Origin: JBDIAG01 sp963835085
GTDB lineage: Bacteria; Actinomycetota; Actinomycetes; Actinomycetales; CAWJMD01
Direction: 5' to 3'
Assembly: GCA_963835085.1 (NCBI GenBank)
Contig: CAWIED010000001.1
Span: 2,976,001-3,040,000, forward strand
DNA length: 64,000 bases
The notes beneath the pieces are model-generated. The model was not told the DNA's origin. It ran no database searches and was given only the letters and a program-made list of their open reading frames with translations. Of the stretch, positions 48,755 through 57,013 are shown piece after piece. Each line of letters opens with the position of its first letter. Position 1 is the first letter of the stretch. Both the position numbers and the translations under genes were made by a program.

Positions 48755-51541
48755 TCAGTCGGTGGGCGCTGAAGCTGCCGCTGCGGCCTTCTTGGCCGTG
48801 GTCTTCTTGGCGGTGGCCTTCTTGGCCGTCGTCTTCTTGGCAGCAGTGGTCGTCCGGGGCGCGGTGGTCTTGGTGGCCGCCACCTTCTTTGCCGGAGCCT
48901 TCTTCGCGGCAGCGCGCTTGCGCGTGGTGGGCCCCTTGGCCCGCTTCTCGGCCAGCAGTTCGGCAGCCCGTTCGGCGGTGATGGCCTCCACTGAATCGTC
49001 GCGCCGCAGCGTCGCATTCACCTCGCCGTCGGTGACGTAGGGGCCGAAGCGGCCGTCCTTGACCAGCATCGGCTGACCGCTGACCGGGTCGGCGCCGAGC
49101 TCGCGCAGCGGTGCCGCAGCGCTTTGGCCGCGGCGCTGCTTCGGCTGCGCGTAGATCGCGAGCGCCTCGGGCAGCGTCACGTCGAAGATCTGGTCTTCGC
49201 TGATGAGCGACCGAGAGTCCTTGTCCTTCTTGAGGTATGGCCCGTAGCGCCCGTTCTGTGCGGTGATCTCGACTCCGGTCTCGGGGTCGAGGCCCACCAC
49301 CCGCGGCAGCGACAGCAGCTGCAGCGCCTCCTCAAGGCTTACGGTCTCTGGTTGCATCGACTTGAACAGCGAACCAGTTCGCGGCTTTGCCGACTTGGGG
49401 GCGTCGTCGGGCAGCACCTCAGTGACGTACGGGCCGTAGCGACCCGTCTTCACCACGATCGGCAGCCCCGACTCCGGGTGGGTGCCCAGCTCGCGGTCGC
49501 CTTCGCTCTGCTGGGCCAGCAGCTCCTTGGCCTTTTCCACGGTGAGCTCGTCGGGCGCCACGTCGTCGGGCACCGATGCCCGGCGCGACTCGCCGTCGAG
49601 CTCCGCCTCGAGGTAGGGCCCATAACGACCCACCCGCAGCGAGATGCCCTCGCCCAGGTCGATGGTGTTGATGGCACGTGGGTCGATCTCGCCGAGCTCC
49701 TCCACGAGACCCTTGAGCCCGTGCCGGATCTCGCTGCGGTTCACCGGGGCATCGCCGCCACCGAAGTAGAAGTGCGTCAGCCAGTCGACCCGGTCTTGCT
49801 CGCCGGAGGCGATCCGGTCGAGATCGGCCTCCATCTCGGCGGTGAAGTCATAGTCGACGAGACCACCGAAGTTCTCCTCGAGCAGTCGCGTCACCGAGAA
49901 GGCCAGCCACGAGGGCACCAGGGCAGAGCCTCGATGTGAGACGTAACCCCGATCGATGATCACCGAGATCGTGGAGGCGTAGGTCGACGGACGCCCGATG
50001 CCCTTCTCCTCCAAGGCCTTCACCAACGAAGCCTCGGTGTAGCGAGGCGGCGGCGAGGTGGTGTGACCGTCCACCGACAGCTCGAGGGCGTCGAGCCGCT
50101 GGCCCTCCGCGAGCTCGGGCAGCCGCTTGTCGGCGCTCTCGTCGGAGTTGCGCTCCTCGTCGCGACCCTCCTCGTACGCGGCCAGGAAGCCGCGGAAGGT
50201 GATGACGGTGCCCGAGGCCGAGAATTCCGCCACCCGGCCGTCGCTCGACGTGGCCGCCAGCCGCACGGTGGCCGTGGAGCCGCGTGCGTCGGTCATCTGT
50301 GAGGCGACGGTGCGCTGCCAGATCAGCTCGTAGAGCCGGAACTCCTCGCCGCGCAACGAGCCCGAGACCTGGCCCGGAGTGCGGAAGGTGTCGCCCGAGG
50401 GGCGGATCGCCTCGTGCGCCTCCTGTGCGTTCTTGGACTTGCTGGCATAGACTCGCGGCTGCGCCGGCACGTGGTCGGCGCCGTACATCTGCGCGGCCTG
50501 CGCCCGGGCGGCGTTGACGGCCTGACTCGACAGTGCGGTCGAGTCGGTACGCATGTAGGTGATGTATCCGTTCTCGTACAGCCCCTGCGCCACCCGCATG
50601 GTCTGCCGGGCCGACAGCCGCAGCTTGCGCGAGGCCTCCTGCTGCAATGTCGACGTAGTGAAGGGGGCCGACGGCCGCCGGGTGTACGGCTTGGTCTCCA
50701 TCGAGCTGACGGTCACCGGAGCCGACTCCAGGCCGGCCGCGAGCATGCGCACGGCCGCCTCGTCGAGGGCGACGGCCTTGGTCTTGAGCCGGCCCGAGTC
50801 GTCGAAGTCACGACCCGTGGCGACCCGCGCGCCGTCCAACCCGACCAGCCGGGCGGCGAAGGTCTGTCGCTCGGCTCCCTCGTGCTCAGCGGGGGCGAAG
50901 GTGCCGACGATGTCCCAGTAGTTCGCCGCGCGGAAGGCCATCCGTTCGCGCTCGCGCGCCACGATCATCCGGGTGGCGACCGACTGCACGCGCCCTGCCG
51001 ACAGCTTGGGACGCACCTTGCGCCAGAGCACGGGCGAGATCTCGTAGCCGTAGAGCCGGTCGAGGATGCGCCGGGTCTCCTGGGCGTCGACCAGCCGGTC
51101 GTCGATGTCGCGGGTGGACTGCAGAGCGCGCTGGATGGCCTCGCGGGTGATCTCGTGGAACACCATGCGCCGATACGGCACCTTCGGCTGCAGGGTCTGC
51201 AGCAGGTGCCAGGCGATGGCCTCGCCCTCGCGGTCTTCATCGGTGGCGAGGAAGAGCTCGTCGGCCTCCTTGAGCAGGCGTTTGAGCTCGGAGACCTTCT
51301 TCCGCTTGTCGGCGTCGACCATGTAGTAGGGGTCGAAGCCGTTGTCGACGTCGACGGCGAACTTGCCGTAGGGGCCCTTCTTCATGTCATCGGGCAGTTC
51401 GGACGGGGTCGGCAGGTCGCGAATGTGGCCCACTGATGCCTCGACGTCGTAACCGTCGCCGAGGTATCCCGCGATGGTGCGCGCTTTGGCGGGCGACTCG
51501 ACTATGACGAGTCGCCGCGTCGCGGTATCGGTACTAGCCAC
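48755..51541 (-). CDS. topA: DNA topoisomerase I
   Basis: The 928-residue type IA topoisomerase relaxes negative supercoils. Toprim motifs are 'VIVESPAKARTIAGYLG' and 'ATDEDREGEAIAWHL'; the active-site Tyr is in 'YITYMRTDST'; also 'LSAGRVQSVATRMIVARERE' and 'RPSTYASTISVIIDRGYV'. Several 'RYGPYL/V' C-terminal repeat modules follow. A Lys/Ala/Thr-rich tail ends the protein, as in other actinobacterial TopA, where basic tails aid processivity. The start is GTG at 51541. It is convergent with the DUF559 cassette and downstream of a DUF7059-type methyltransferase on the same strand. Confidence 0.97.
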   Translation of the reverse strand: MASTDTATRRLVIVESPAKARTIAGYLGDGYDVEASVGHIRDLPTPSELPDDMKKGPYGKFAVDVDNGFDPYYMVDADKRKKVSELKRLLKEADELFLATDEDREGEAIAWHLLQTLQPKVPYRRMVFHEITREAIQRALQSTRDIDDRLVDAQETRRILDRLYGYEISPVLWRKVRPKLSAGRVQSVATRMIVARERERMAFRAANYWDIVGTFAPAEHEGAERQTFAARLVGLDGARVATGRDFDDSGRLKTKAVALDEAAVRMLAAGLESAPVTVSSMETKPYTRRPSAPFTTSTLQQEASRKLRLSARQTMRVAQGLYENGYITYMRTDSTALSSQAVNAARAQAAQMYGADHVPAQPRVYASKSKNAQEAHEAIRPSGDTFRTPGQVSGSLRGEEFRLYELIWQRTVASQMTDARGSTATVRLAATSSDGRVAEFSASGTVITFRGFLAAYEEGRDEERNSDESADKRLPELAEGQRLDALELSVDGHTTSPPPRYTEASLVKALEEKGIGRPSTYASTISVIIDRGYVSHRGSALVPSWLAFSVTRLLEENFGGLVDYDFTAEMEADLDRIASGEQDRVDWLTHFYFGGGDAPVNRSEIRHGLKGLVEELGEIDPRAINTIDLGEGISLRVGRYGPYLEAELDGESRRASVPDDVAPDELTVEKAKELLAQQSEGDRELGTHPESGLPIVVKTGRYGPYVTEVLPDDAPKSAKPRTGSLFKSMQPETVSLEEALQLLSLPRVVGLDPETGVEITAQNGRYGPYLKKDKDSRSLISEDQIFDVTLPEALAIYAQPKQRRGQSAAAPLRELGADPVSGQPMLVKDGRFGPYVTDGEVNATLRRDDSVEAITAERAAELLAEKRAKGPTTRKRAAAKKAPAKKVAATKTTAPRTTTAAKKTTAKKATAKKTTAKKAAAAASAPTD

Positions 51542-51738
51542 TTGACCTCACGTTCATCTGCTCCCCCTGACCGCGGCAACCACCCCGGCGGGAGCACCGT
51601 AGCGCCTCTGCTGCCGCTCGGTGCCACCGAGTAAGGCAGATAACAGTGCGCGCCACCTGTGATCCGGGCAGCCGGGCAGCTGTCGTCAAGGCAATTCGTC
51701 CGGAGTGTACCTACAGAACAGCCCGACTTCCCCATCCA

Positions 51739-53250
51739 TCATGATTCGCGCAACGCCGCGGGTGTCAGAAAGCCGTCGAGCACGAGCTCGCCGGCCTGCT
51801 CGGCCAGCGACGTGACGAGCCGGTCTGCGTCGACGTCGAGCAACTGGGCCAGCGCAGCGCCAATCTGCGCCACGGTGAGCTCTCCGTCACAGGCGCCGAC
51901 GAACGCAGCCGTCGCCGTGTCGACGCCGATCGTCCGGCCGAAGCCACTCGTCTGGCGCAGCACGATGCTGGTCGGCTCCCCCTGCCCCGGGCGGTGCCTG
52001 CGCTCCTCCACCACGTCGTCGGACACCACCAGCCGCTGCCCGGCCATGTCGGCGCTCGCGTCATGCGCCCGCAGGCAGCCGTCGAGGTGCGCGCCGAGGC
52101 TGTGGTCGGTGGGCTCCAGGGGCTCGGGCCGATGCTCGAGACGCCGCAGCACCCGAGTTCCAGGGCCGGGGCGCCTGAGCAGGACGAGCCCCAGGCCGAT
52201 GGCCGTGACGCCCCGCTCGGCGAAGTCGTCGAGCCACGCCCGGACGAGGTCGTCGCGATCGGCCCCGGCGGCACCAGCGTCGCGCGCCCACAACGTGGCG
52301 TAGTCGGCCGGCGAGAGCAGCTCGCGCTGGATGATCCAGGCGTCCAGCGGACGGCCGTCGCGATCGAGTGCCCGCGTCAGCCACTCCTGCACCCGGGTCG
52401 TCCAGTCGGAGCCTTCCGTGACCTCCCAGTTGCCCAGCGCCTGGGCGATGCCGCCGGGACGCAGGTGGGCACCCACCTGGCTGAAGAGCTCACCCATCAG
52501 GGCATCGCCGGTGCGGCCGCCATCGCGATACGTATATTCAGGCAGCCCTCGCCCGCGCGGGGTGATGACGAACGGCGGGTTGGTCACGACGAGGTCGAAC
52601 CCTTCGCCGGCCACCGGCTCGAACAGGTCGCCGCACCGCAGCTCGATCTGTGCCCCGCTCAGCCCGAAGCCCAGCTCGGCGAGGTGCACGGCACGGGGGT
52701 CGACATCGGTGGCCACGACGCGCTCGCTGTGCCGGATGGCATGCAACGCCTGCACACCACACCCGGTGCCGAGATCGAGCGTGTCGCGCGACGGCCGACG
52801 GATGGTGGCCACGGCCAGGGTGAGCGAGGCCTGCCCGATGCCGAGCACATGGTCGGTGGCGAGGGTGGCACCGGTGACGGCCTCGCCGAGATCGCTGACG
52901 ACCCAGCTGGCTTGATCGGGATCAGCCTGACCACAAGGGCGCACGTCCAGCTCGGCGCGGACGTATCCCCCAGCCTCCTGGACGAGGCCGAGCTCGACCA
53001 GGCCGGCCAACCCACACTCGGGCACCGCGGCCGCAACCTCGCGGGCAGCGACCTCGCGGCCCAGCAGGAAGAGCCGGGTCAGGCTGGCCTGGGCCGTCGC
53101 GGGCGCCTGGTCGAGCACCCAGAGCGCGGGTGCCAGCTCGTCGCGGTCGAGGGCTCGCGAGGCGTCCGGGCCGAGCGTCTCGGTGATCGCGTCGACGGTG
53201 TAGTCCGCGGCCAGGAGGTCATGGCGAAGTGCCGCGACGAGATCACTCAC
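51739..53250 (-). CDS. DUF7059/methyltransferase small-domain protein (PrmC-like)
   Basis: The 503-residue protein has an N-terminal DUF7059-like helical domain (about 1-125). A class I methyltransferase domain follows with 'TLDLGTGCGVQALHAIRHSE' (motif I near 160) and catalytic 'VVTNPPFVITP' (NPPF/Y motif typical of N-methyltransferases on Gln, Asn or bases). The C-terminal 200 residues are family-specific. Its substrate is not established. The GTG at 53250 is chosen as the family start; 28 further open codons run upstream. It keeps the conserved neighbourhood next to topA. Confidence 0.85.
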   Translation of the reverse strand: MSDLVAALRHDLLAADYTVDAITETLGPDASRALDRDELAPALWVLDQAPATAQASLTRLFLLGREVAAREVAAAVPECGLAGLVELGLVQEAGGYVRAELDVRPCGQADPDQASWVVSDLGEAVTGATLATDHVLGIGQASLTLAVATIRRPSRDTLDLGTGCGVQALHAIRHSERVVATDVDPRAVHLAELGFGLSGAQIELRCGDLFEPVAGEGFDLVVTNPPFVITPRGRGLPEYTYRDGGRTGDALMGELFSQVGAHLRPGGIAQALGNWEVTEGSDWTTRVQEWLTRALDRDGRPLDAWIIQRELLSPADYATLWARDAGAAGADRDDLVRAWLDDFAERGVTAIGLGLVLLRRPGPGTRVLRRLEHRPEPLEPTDHSLGAHLDGCLRAHDASADMAGQRLVVSDDVVEERRHRPGQGEPTSIVLRQTSGFGRTIGVDTATAAFVGACDGELTVAQIGAALAQLLDVDADRLVTSLAEQAGELVLDGFLTPAALRES

Positions 53251-53312
53251 AACGGGCGAGTCTAGGTGAGTGGTCTTGCCTGCGGGCCGCGCAGCTGGCC
53301 GCCTGGCACCAC

Positions 53313-54581
53313 TCAGCTGGGCTCGCGACGCCACACGGTCTGGTCGAGGAACTCGTTGCGGAACTTGGCACCAGGGTCGTACCGAGCCGCCAACGCACGA
53401 AAGTCCTGGGCGCGGGGATAGCGCGCATCCACGTCCAAAGCCTCGGTGCGAAACACCTTGCCCCAGTGCGGACGCGGCGCAAAAGGCCGCAGCGCCTCAG
53501 CGAGCAGCGGCAGCACCTGGGCCACACCTTCCGGGCGCCGGAACCACGTGAAATGAATGCACAGACAGTCCTGGCCGTAGGCGGGCGAGAGCCAGAGGTC
53601 GTCGGCGGAGACGGTGCGCAGCTCGGTGATGGCGAGTACGCCGGCCAGCCGCGGGCCGAGTTCGCGAACAGCCCGCAAGGCAGCCGCCCCGGCGTCGGCA
53701 GGCACGAAGTACTCGGTCTGGATCTCCTCGCCGAGGCTGGGCACGCTGTCCAGGCGGAAGTGCGGCAGCCGGTAGCACCACGGACCCGCAACCCCGAGCG
53801 GTGTCTGATTCTCGCTCGTCCGCTCGGCGAGCGCTCCGGCATCGAGCCTGACCGCCGAGTGCACGGTCTCGGGCGGCGAGTCACCCGGCGAATCGAGCCG
53901 GGTCTTGATGAGCAGGTTCGAGATCTCGTTCTCTGTCCACGGCGTGAAGATCGAGACGCTGTACCCGGACGAGAACACGCCGCCCACGTCGTCGAGCAGC
54001 TCGCTCCAGCTCAGCCCGGTGTAGACATCCTGCCTGACCTCGAAGCTCGGCTGCAGATCGAGACCGACCCGCACGACGATGCCGAGCGCGCCCAGACTCA
54101 CCACCGCCCCGGGGAAGTCGGGCTCACTCCTGCGCAGCGTGCGCAGGCCACCGTCCGCCAGCACGAGATCGAGCGAGTTCACGGCACTCGACAGATTGGT
54201 CGTACCCGATCCGTGGGTCGCGGTGGAGATGGCGCCGGCCACACTGATGTGCGGCAGCGAGCCCAGGTTGGGCAGCGCCCAACCCGAGGCCTCCAACCAG
54301 CGCGCGAGCTCGCCGTAGCGAATGCCGGCACCGACGTTCACGGTGCGAGCAGCCTCGTCGAGCCGGGGTTCGGGGTCGATGCCGAGAATCGAGATCAGCG
54401 TGTCATCGGTATCGGCGAGCGCGTTGAACGAATGTCGCGTACCGAGCGGCCGAACCTTCGACGCCGCGGCCACTGCCTCCTGCACCGCCGGTACCGAGGT
54501 GGGCTGGACAAGACGGGTGGCCCGGTAATCGAGGGTGCCCGCCCAGTTGCCCCCGATGTCGCTCGTGCGGCGTGCGGCCAT
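53313..54581 (-). CDS. Alditol oxidase-like FAD-dependent oxidase
   Basis: The 422-residue VAO-family oxidase has FAD_binding_4 motifs with the probable covalent-FAD His in 'VRPLGTRHSFN' and 'LPNLGSLPHISVAGAISTAT'. A D-arabinono-1,4-lactone oxidase-type C-terminal domain follows, with 'PRPHWGKVF' and 'YDPGAKFRNEFLDQTVW'. It resembles Streptomyces AldO, which oxidises xylitol, sorbitol or glycerol to aldehydes and makes H2O2. The ATG at 54581 begins 'MAARRTSDIGGNWAGTLDY'; a GTG 11 codons upstream is an alternative. It is divergent from a hydroxypyruvate isomerase-like gene, so a short sugar/polyol route is plausible. Confidence 0.88.
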   Translation of the reverse strand: MAARRTSDIGGNWAGTLDYRATRLVQPTSVPAVQEAVAAASKVRPLGTRHSFNALADTDDTLISILGIDPEPRLDEAARTVNVGAGIRYGELARWLEASGWALPNLGSLPHISVAGAISTATHGSGTTNLSSAVNSLDLVLADGGLRTLRRSEPDFPGAVVSLGALGIVVRVGLDLQPSFEVRQDVYTGLSWSELLDDVGGVFSSGYSVSIFTPWTENEISNLLIKTRLDSPGDSPPETVHSAVRLDAGALAERTSENQTPLGVAGPWCYRLPHFRLDSVPSLGEEIQTEYFVPADAGAAALRAVRELGPRLAGVLAITELRTVSADDLWLSPAYGQDCLCIHFTWFRRPEGVAQVLPLLAEALRPFAPRPHWGKVFRTEALDVDARYPRAQDFRALAARYDPGAKFRNEFLDQTVWRREPS

Positions 54582-54856
54582 CGCCAGGCCCGCCTCTCTC
54601 GGCTCGACAACCACTTCTCTGCGTTGACGCAGTGAATCAACATTCCGACCCCAGGCATAGCCCTCCGGGTGTCAGACGTCTCTGGCCGGCCAGCTGCTGA
54701 CGTACGCTGCTCACCGCGCCACCACGATTGCCTTCTCTTCAGATACGAGACTCGCAATCTTGGAGGCGACCCGCCTCCTGCACCACCCCCAGCGAACCCG
54801 CACGCCCGCCCGCGGGCTGCGACTCGGTCCTAATCTCAACCTTGCCAGGAGCCCGC

Positions 54857-55651
54857 ATGAACTCCGACTCGCCGTTCCAGCTCGCGGCCTGCGCCGAGAT
54901 GATCTTCACGGATGAGCCGATCCTCGACCGCATCCGCACGATCCACGATGCAGGGTTCCTCGTCGAGCTGTGGGACTGGACCAAGCACGACCTCGACGCC
55001 CTCGAGGCCCTGACCGCCGACGGTGTGCAGCTCAACTCGATGACCGGCTACATCACCGGCACGCTGACCGCGGATGGCGCCGAGGACCTGCTCAGCACTG
55101 CGGCACAATCGATTCCGGTGGCCAAGCGACTGGGCATCGGCACCCTGAACATGCACGGCACCGGACTCGGGGAGGGTGGCCTGCCGGTGCGCCCCGTGGA
55201 GGTTGTGACGGGAACGATGTGGCTGCAGGCCCGCGACACGCTCGCTCGACTGGCCGAGCTGGGCGCCGAGAACGATGTGACCTTCGTGCTCGAGAACCTC
55301 AACACCGAGGTCGATCATCCAGGCACGCCCTTCGCGAAGGCCGCCGACACCCTCGCTTTGGTGGCAGCGGTGGACCATCCCAATCTGCGCCTCATGCTCG
55401 ACCTCTACCACCTGCAGATCGGCGAGGGAAACCTCATCGAGTTCTGCCGGCAGGCCCTGCCGTACATCGGTGAGATCCAGGTCGCCGACGTCCCGGGACG
55501 TTGCGAACCAGGCACCGGAGAGATCAACTACCCGGCCGTGGCGAAAGCTCTCGCGGAGATGGGCTACACCGGAGTTGTCGGCCTGGAGGCCTTCGCCTCG
55601 GGCGACAGCAACGAAGCCTTGCGTCGCTTCCGCGACGCCTTCACGCTGTGA
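54857..55651 (+). CDS. Hydroxypyruvate isomerase-family TIM-barrel protein
   Basis: The 264-residue sugar isomerase-like barrel has the metal ligands of the Hyi family in 'VLENLNTEVDHPG' (Glu), 'LMLDLYHLQIGEGN' (Asp, His), 'EIQVADVPGRCEPGTGEINY' (Gln/Asp) and 'GLEAF' (Glu). The Hyi family interconverts hydroxypyruvate and tartronate semialdehyde; some members act on other keto sugars. The ATG at 54857 has AGGAG about 6 bp upstream. It is divergent from the alditol oxidase. It is followed by DUF559 cassette 2. Confidence 0.87.
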   Translation: MNSDSPFQLAACAEMIFTDEPILDRIRTIHDAGFLVELWDWTKHDLDALEALTADGVQLNSMTGYITGTLTADGAEDLLSTAAQSIPVAKRLGIGTLNMHGTGLGEGGLPVRPVEVVTGTMWLQARDTLARLAELGAENDVTFVLENLNTEVDHPGTPFAKAADTLALVAAVDHPNLRLMLDLYHLQIGEGNLIEFCRQALPYIGEIQVADVPGRCEPGTGEINYPAVAKALAEMGYTGVVGLEAFASGDSNEALRRFRDAFTL

Positions 55652-55973
55652 CCTTGTGCAGGTTCGAGCACTAGGCGCGATACGCGCCCTTCCAGTGACC
55701 ATCAAGGACCCGCACAGACTCGATCTCCTGTGGCCGGCCCCGGGTCGACTCCCATCTATCCCGGTCTGCATGTCCTTTATCCGACACGGCTGCTGGGCGC
55801 GTTCTCGAATCCGTGCTCAGCGCGATCGCGGCGCCAGTAATCGTGTCGGATAAGGGACATCGACCTGTCGGTTGTGCTTAACCTGGTGTCCACAGGGACG
55901 TCGTGTGGCACCGTTGTCCACAGTCTGCCGGCCGCAGGTTTTCTTCACGGCGGCCGATCTGCATGGTCGCGAC
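55652..55973. other. 322-bp leader region of DUF559 cassette 2
   Basis: No gene is visible. It holds the left palindrome (55771-55859). A leader at 55878-55973 shares TTAACCTGGTGTCCACAGGG and a later TTGTCCACA with the leader of cassette 1, so promoter and leader travel with the cassette. Confidence 0.7.
55771..55859. repeat. 89-bp inverted-repeat element, left of DUF559 cassette 2
   Basis: TGTCCTTTATCCGACACG (55771-55788) pairs with CGTGTCGGATAAGGGACA (55842-55859), one mismatch, plus an outer A:T pair. The core GTGCTCAGC is the reverse complement of the TGAGCAC core in cassette 1 elements. Confidence 0.92.
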
Positions 55974-56834
55974 ATGCCTACCGAACTCGAATACCTGATC
56001 CAGGCCAACGGCGGGATGATCCTGGGCCGGGGCCAGCCGCACACAATGGCACGCAGGCTTCGGCGACTGGTCGCCGCACAAGAGTTGGCAAGTCCGCTGC
56101 CCGGAGTCTTCATCCCCGCCGACCTCGCCACAGATCCGCCCACTCTGGCCAAGGCCGTGCAGGCCTACTACCCCAACGCCGTGCTGGCCGGTGCGATCGC
56201 CGCCCGCCTGACGTATTGGCCCACGCTTGGCGTGCCGCACCTGTCAGTACTCCAACGTCGGGACCCTCCCCGCATCGGCCCGTACCGCTTCAGCCGTAGG
56301 AGGGTGCCGCCAGACCTGATCTACGAGATCGACGGGCTCCGCGTGCAGGCACCGGCGTTGACCGCGCTCGAACTGGCCGAACAGTCGGATGGGGAGTCCA
56401 TCGACCGAGCACTTCGGGACCGGGTGGCCACGATCGCCAGCATGCGGGCGGCCCTGAAGGAGAGCCCGCACCGACCTGGAAATGCCGATTCCACGCGCTG
56501 GTTGCTCGATTCGCGTGACGAACCCTGGTCGCGCGCCGAACGGGAGGCGCACCGTCTGCTCAGGGCATGGGGAATCACCGGCTGGCGGGCCAACCATGAG
56601 GTCCATTGCCGTGGCGTCAGGTACTTCATCGATGTCGCCTTCCCACGGAAGCGAATCGCGATGGAAGTCGACAGCCGGGAGTTCCACAGCTCCCACGAGG
56701 CCTTCGAGGCAGATCGCCGGCGCCTCACCGCCCTGCGACGCACTCACTGGCGAATCCTGCAAGTCACCTGGGCGATGCTCACCGAGGATCCGGACTACGT
56801 AAGGGAGGAACTCAGCTACCTACTGGACGGCTGA
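55974..56834 (+). CDS. DUF559-domain protein with AbiEi-like N-terminus (cassette 2)
   Basis: The 286-residue paralogue of the gene at 47659 has the same layout: an AbiEi-like N-terminus ('LASPLPGVFIPADLATDP', 'AIAARLTYWP'), a middle with 'PALTALELAEQSDGESIDRA', an identical stretch 'EPWSRAEREAHRLLRA', and a C-terminal DUF559/Vsr-like core 'RYFIDVAFPRKRIAMEVDS'. The usual EVDG has become EVDS, but the acidic residues are kept. Nuclease activity is inferred. The start is the ATG at 55974, matched to the paralogue. The final A of its TGA is the base just before the right-hand TGTCC palindrome, so gene and repeat are directly joined. Confidence 0.85.
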   Translation: MPTELEYLIQANGGMILGRGQPHTMARRLRRLVAAQELASPLPGVFIPADLATDPPTLAKAVQAYYPNAVLAGAIAARLTYWPTLGVPHLSVLQRRDPPRIGPYRFSRRRVPPDLIYEIDGLRVQAPALTALELAEQSDGESIDRALRDRVATIASMRAALKESPHRPGNADSTRWLLDSRDEPWSRAEREAHRLLRAWGITGWRANHEVHCRGVRYFIDVAFPRKRIAMEVDSREFHSSHEAFEADRRRLTALRRTHWRILQVTWAMLTEDPDYVREELSYLLDG

Positions 56835-56923
56835 TGTCCGTTATCCGACACGATCGCTAAGCACGGTCCCGGATCCGTGCTCAGCACGTTCGTGCCAGCA
56901 GTAATCGTGTCGGATAAAGGACA
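56835..56923. repeat. 89-bp inverted-repeat element, right of DUF559 cassette 2
   Basis: TGTCCGTTATCCGACACG (56835-56852) pairs with CGTGTCGGATAAAGGACA (56906-56923), one mismatch. It has the core GTGCTCAGCACG in the same orientation as the left copy. It begins at the base following the DUF559 stop codon. Confidence 0.92.
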
Positions 56924-57013
56924 ACGATCCGTCGGCTCACCATCAGGGCCCAACTGGGCCGTGACCGGGTTGGCGTCCCACGCCCGGCGCGGCGTCAGCG
57001 AGAATGCCTATTC

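Noticed and set aside
47462..56923. Reading the DUF559-flanking palindromes as integron attC sites
   Set aside because: They bracket single genes and are imperfect palindromes of similar size, but they lack GTTRRRY core sites and no tyrosine integrase is present.
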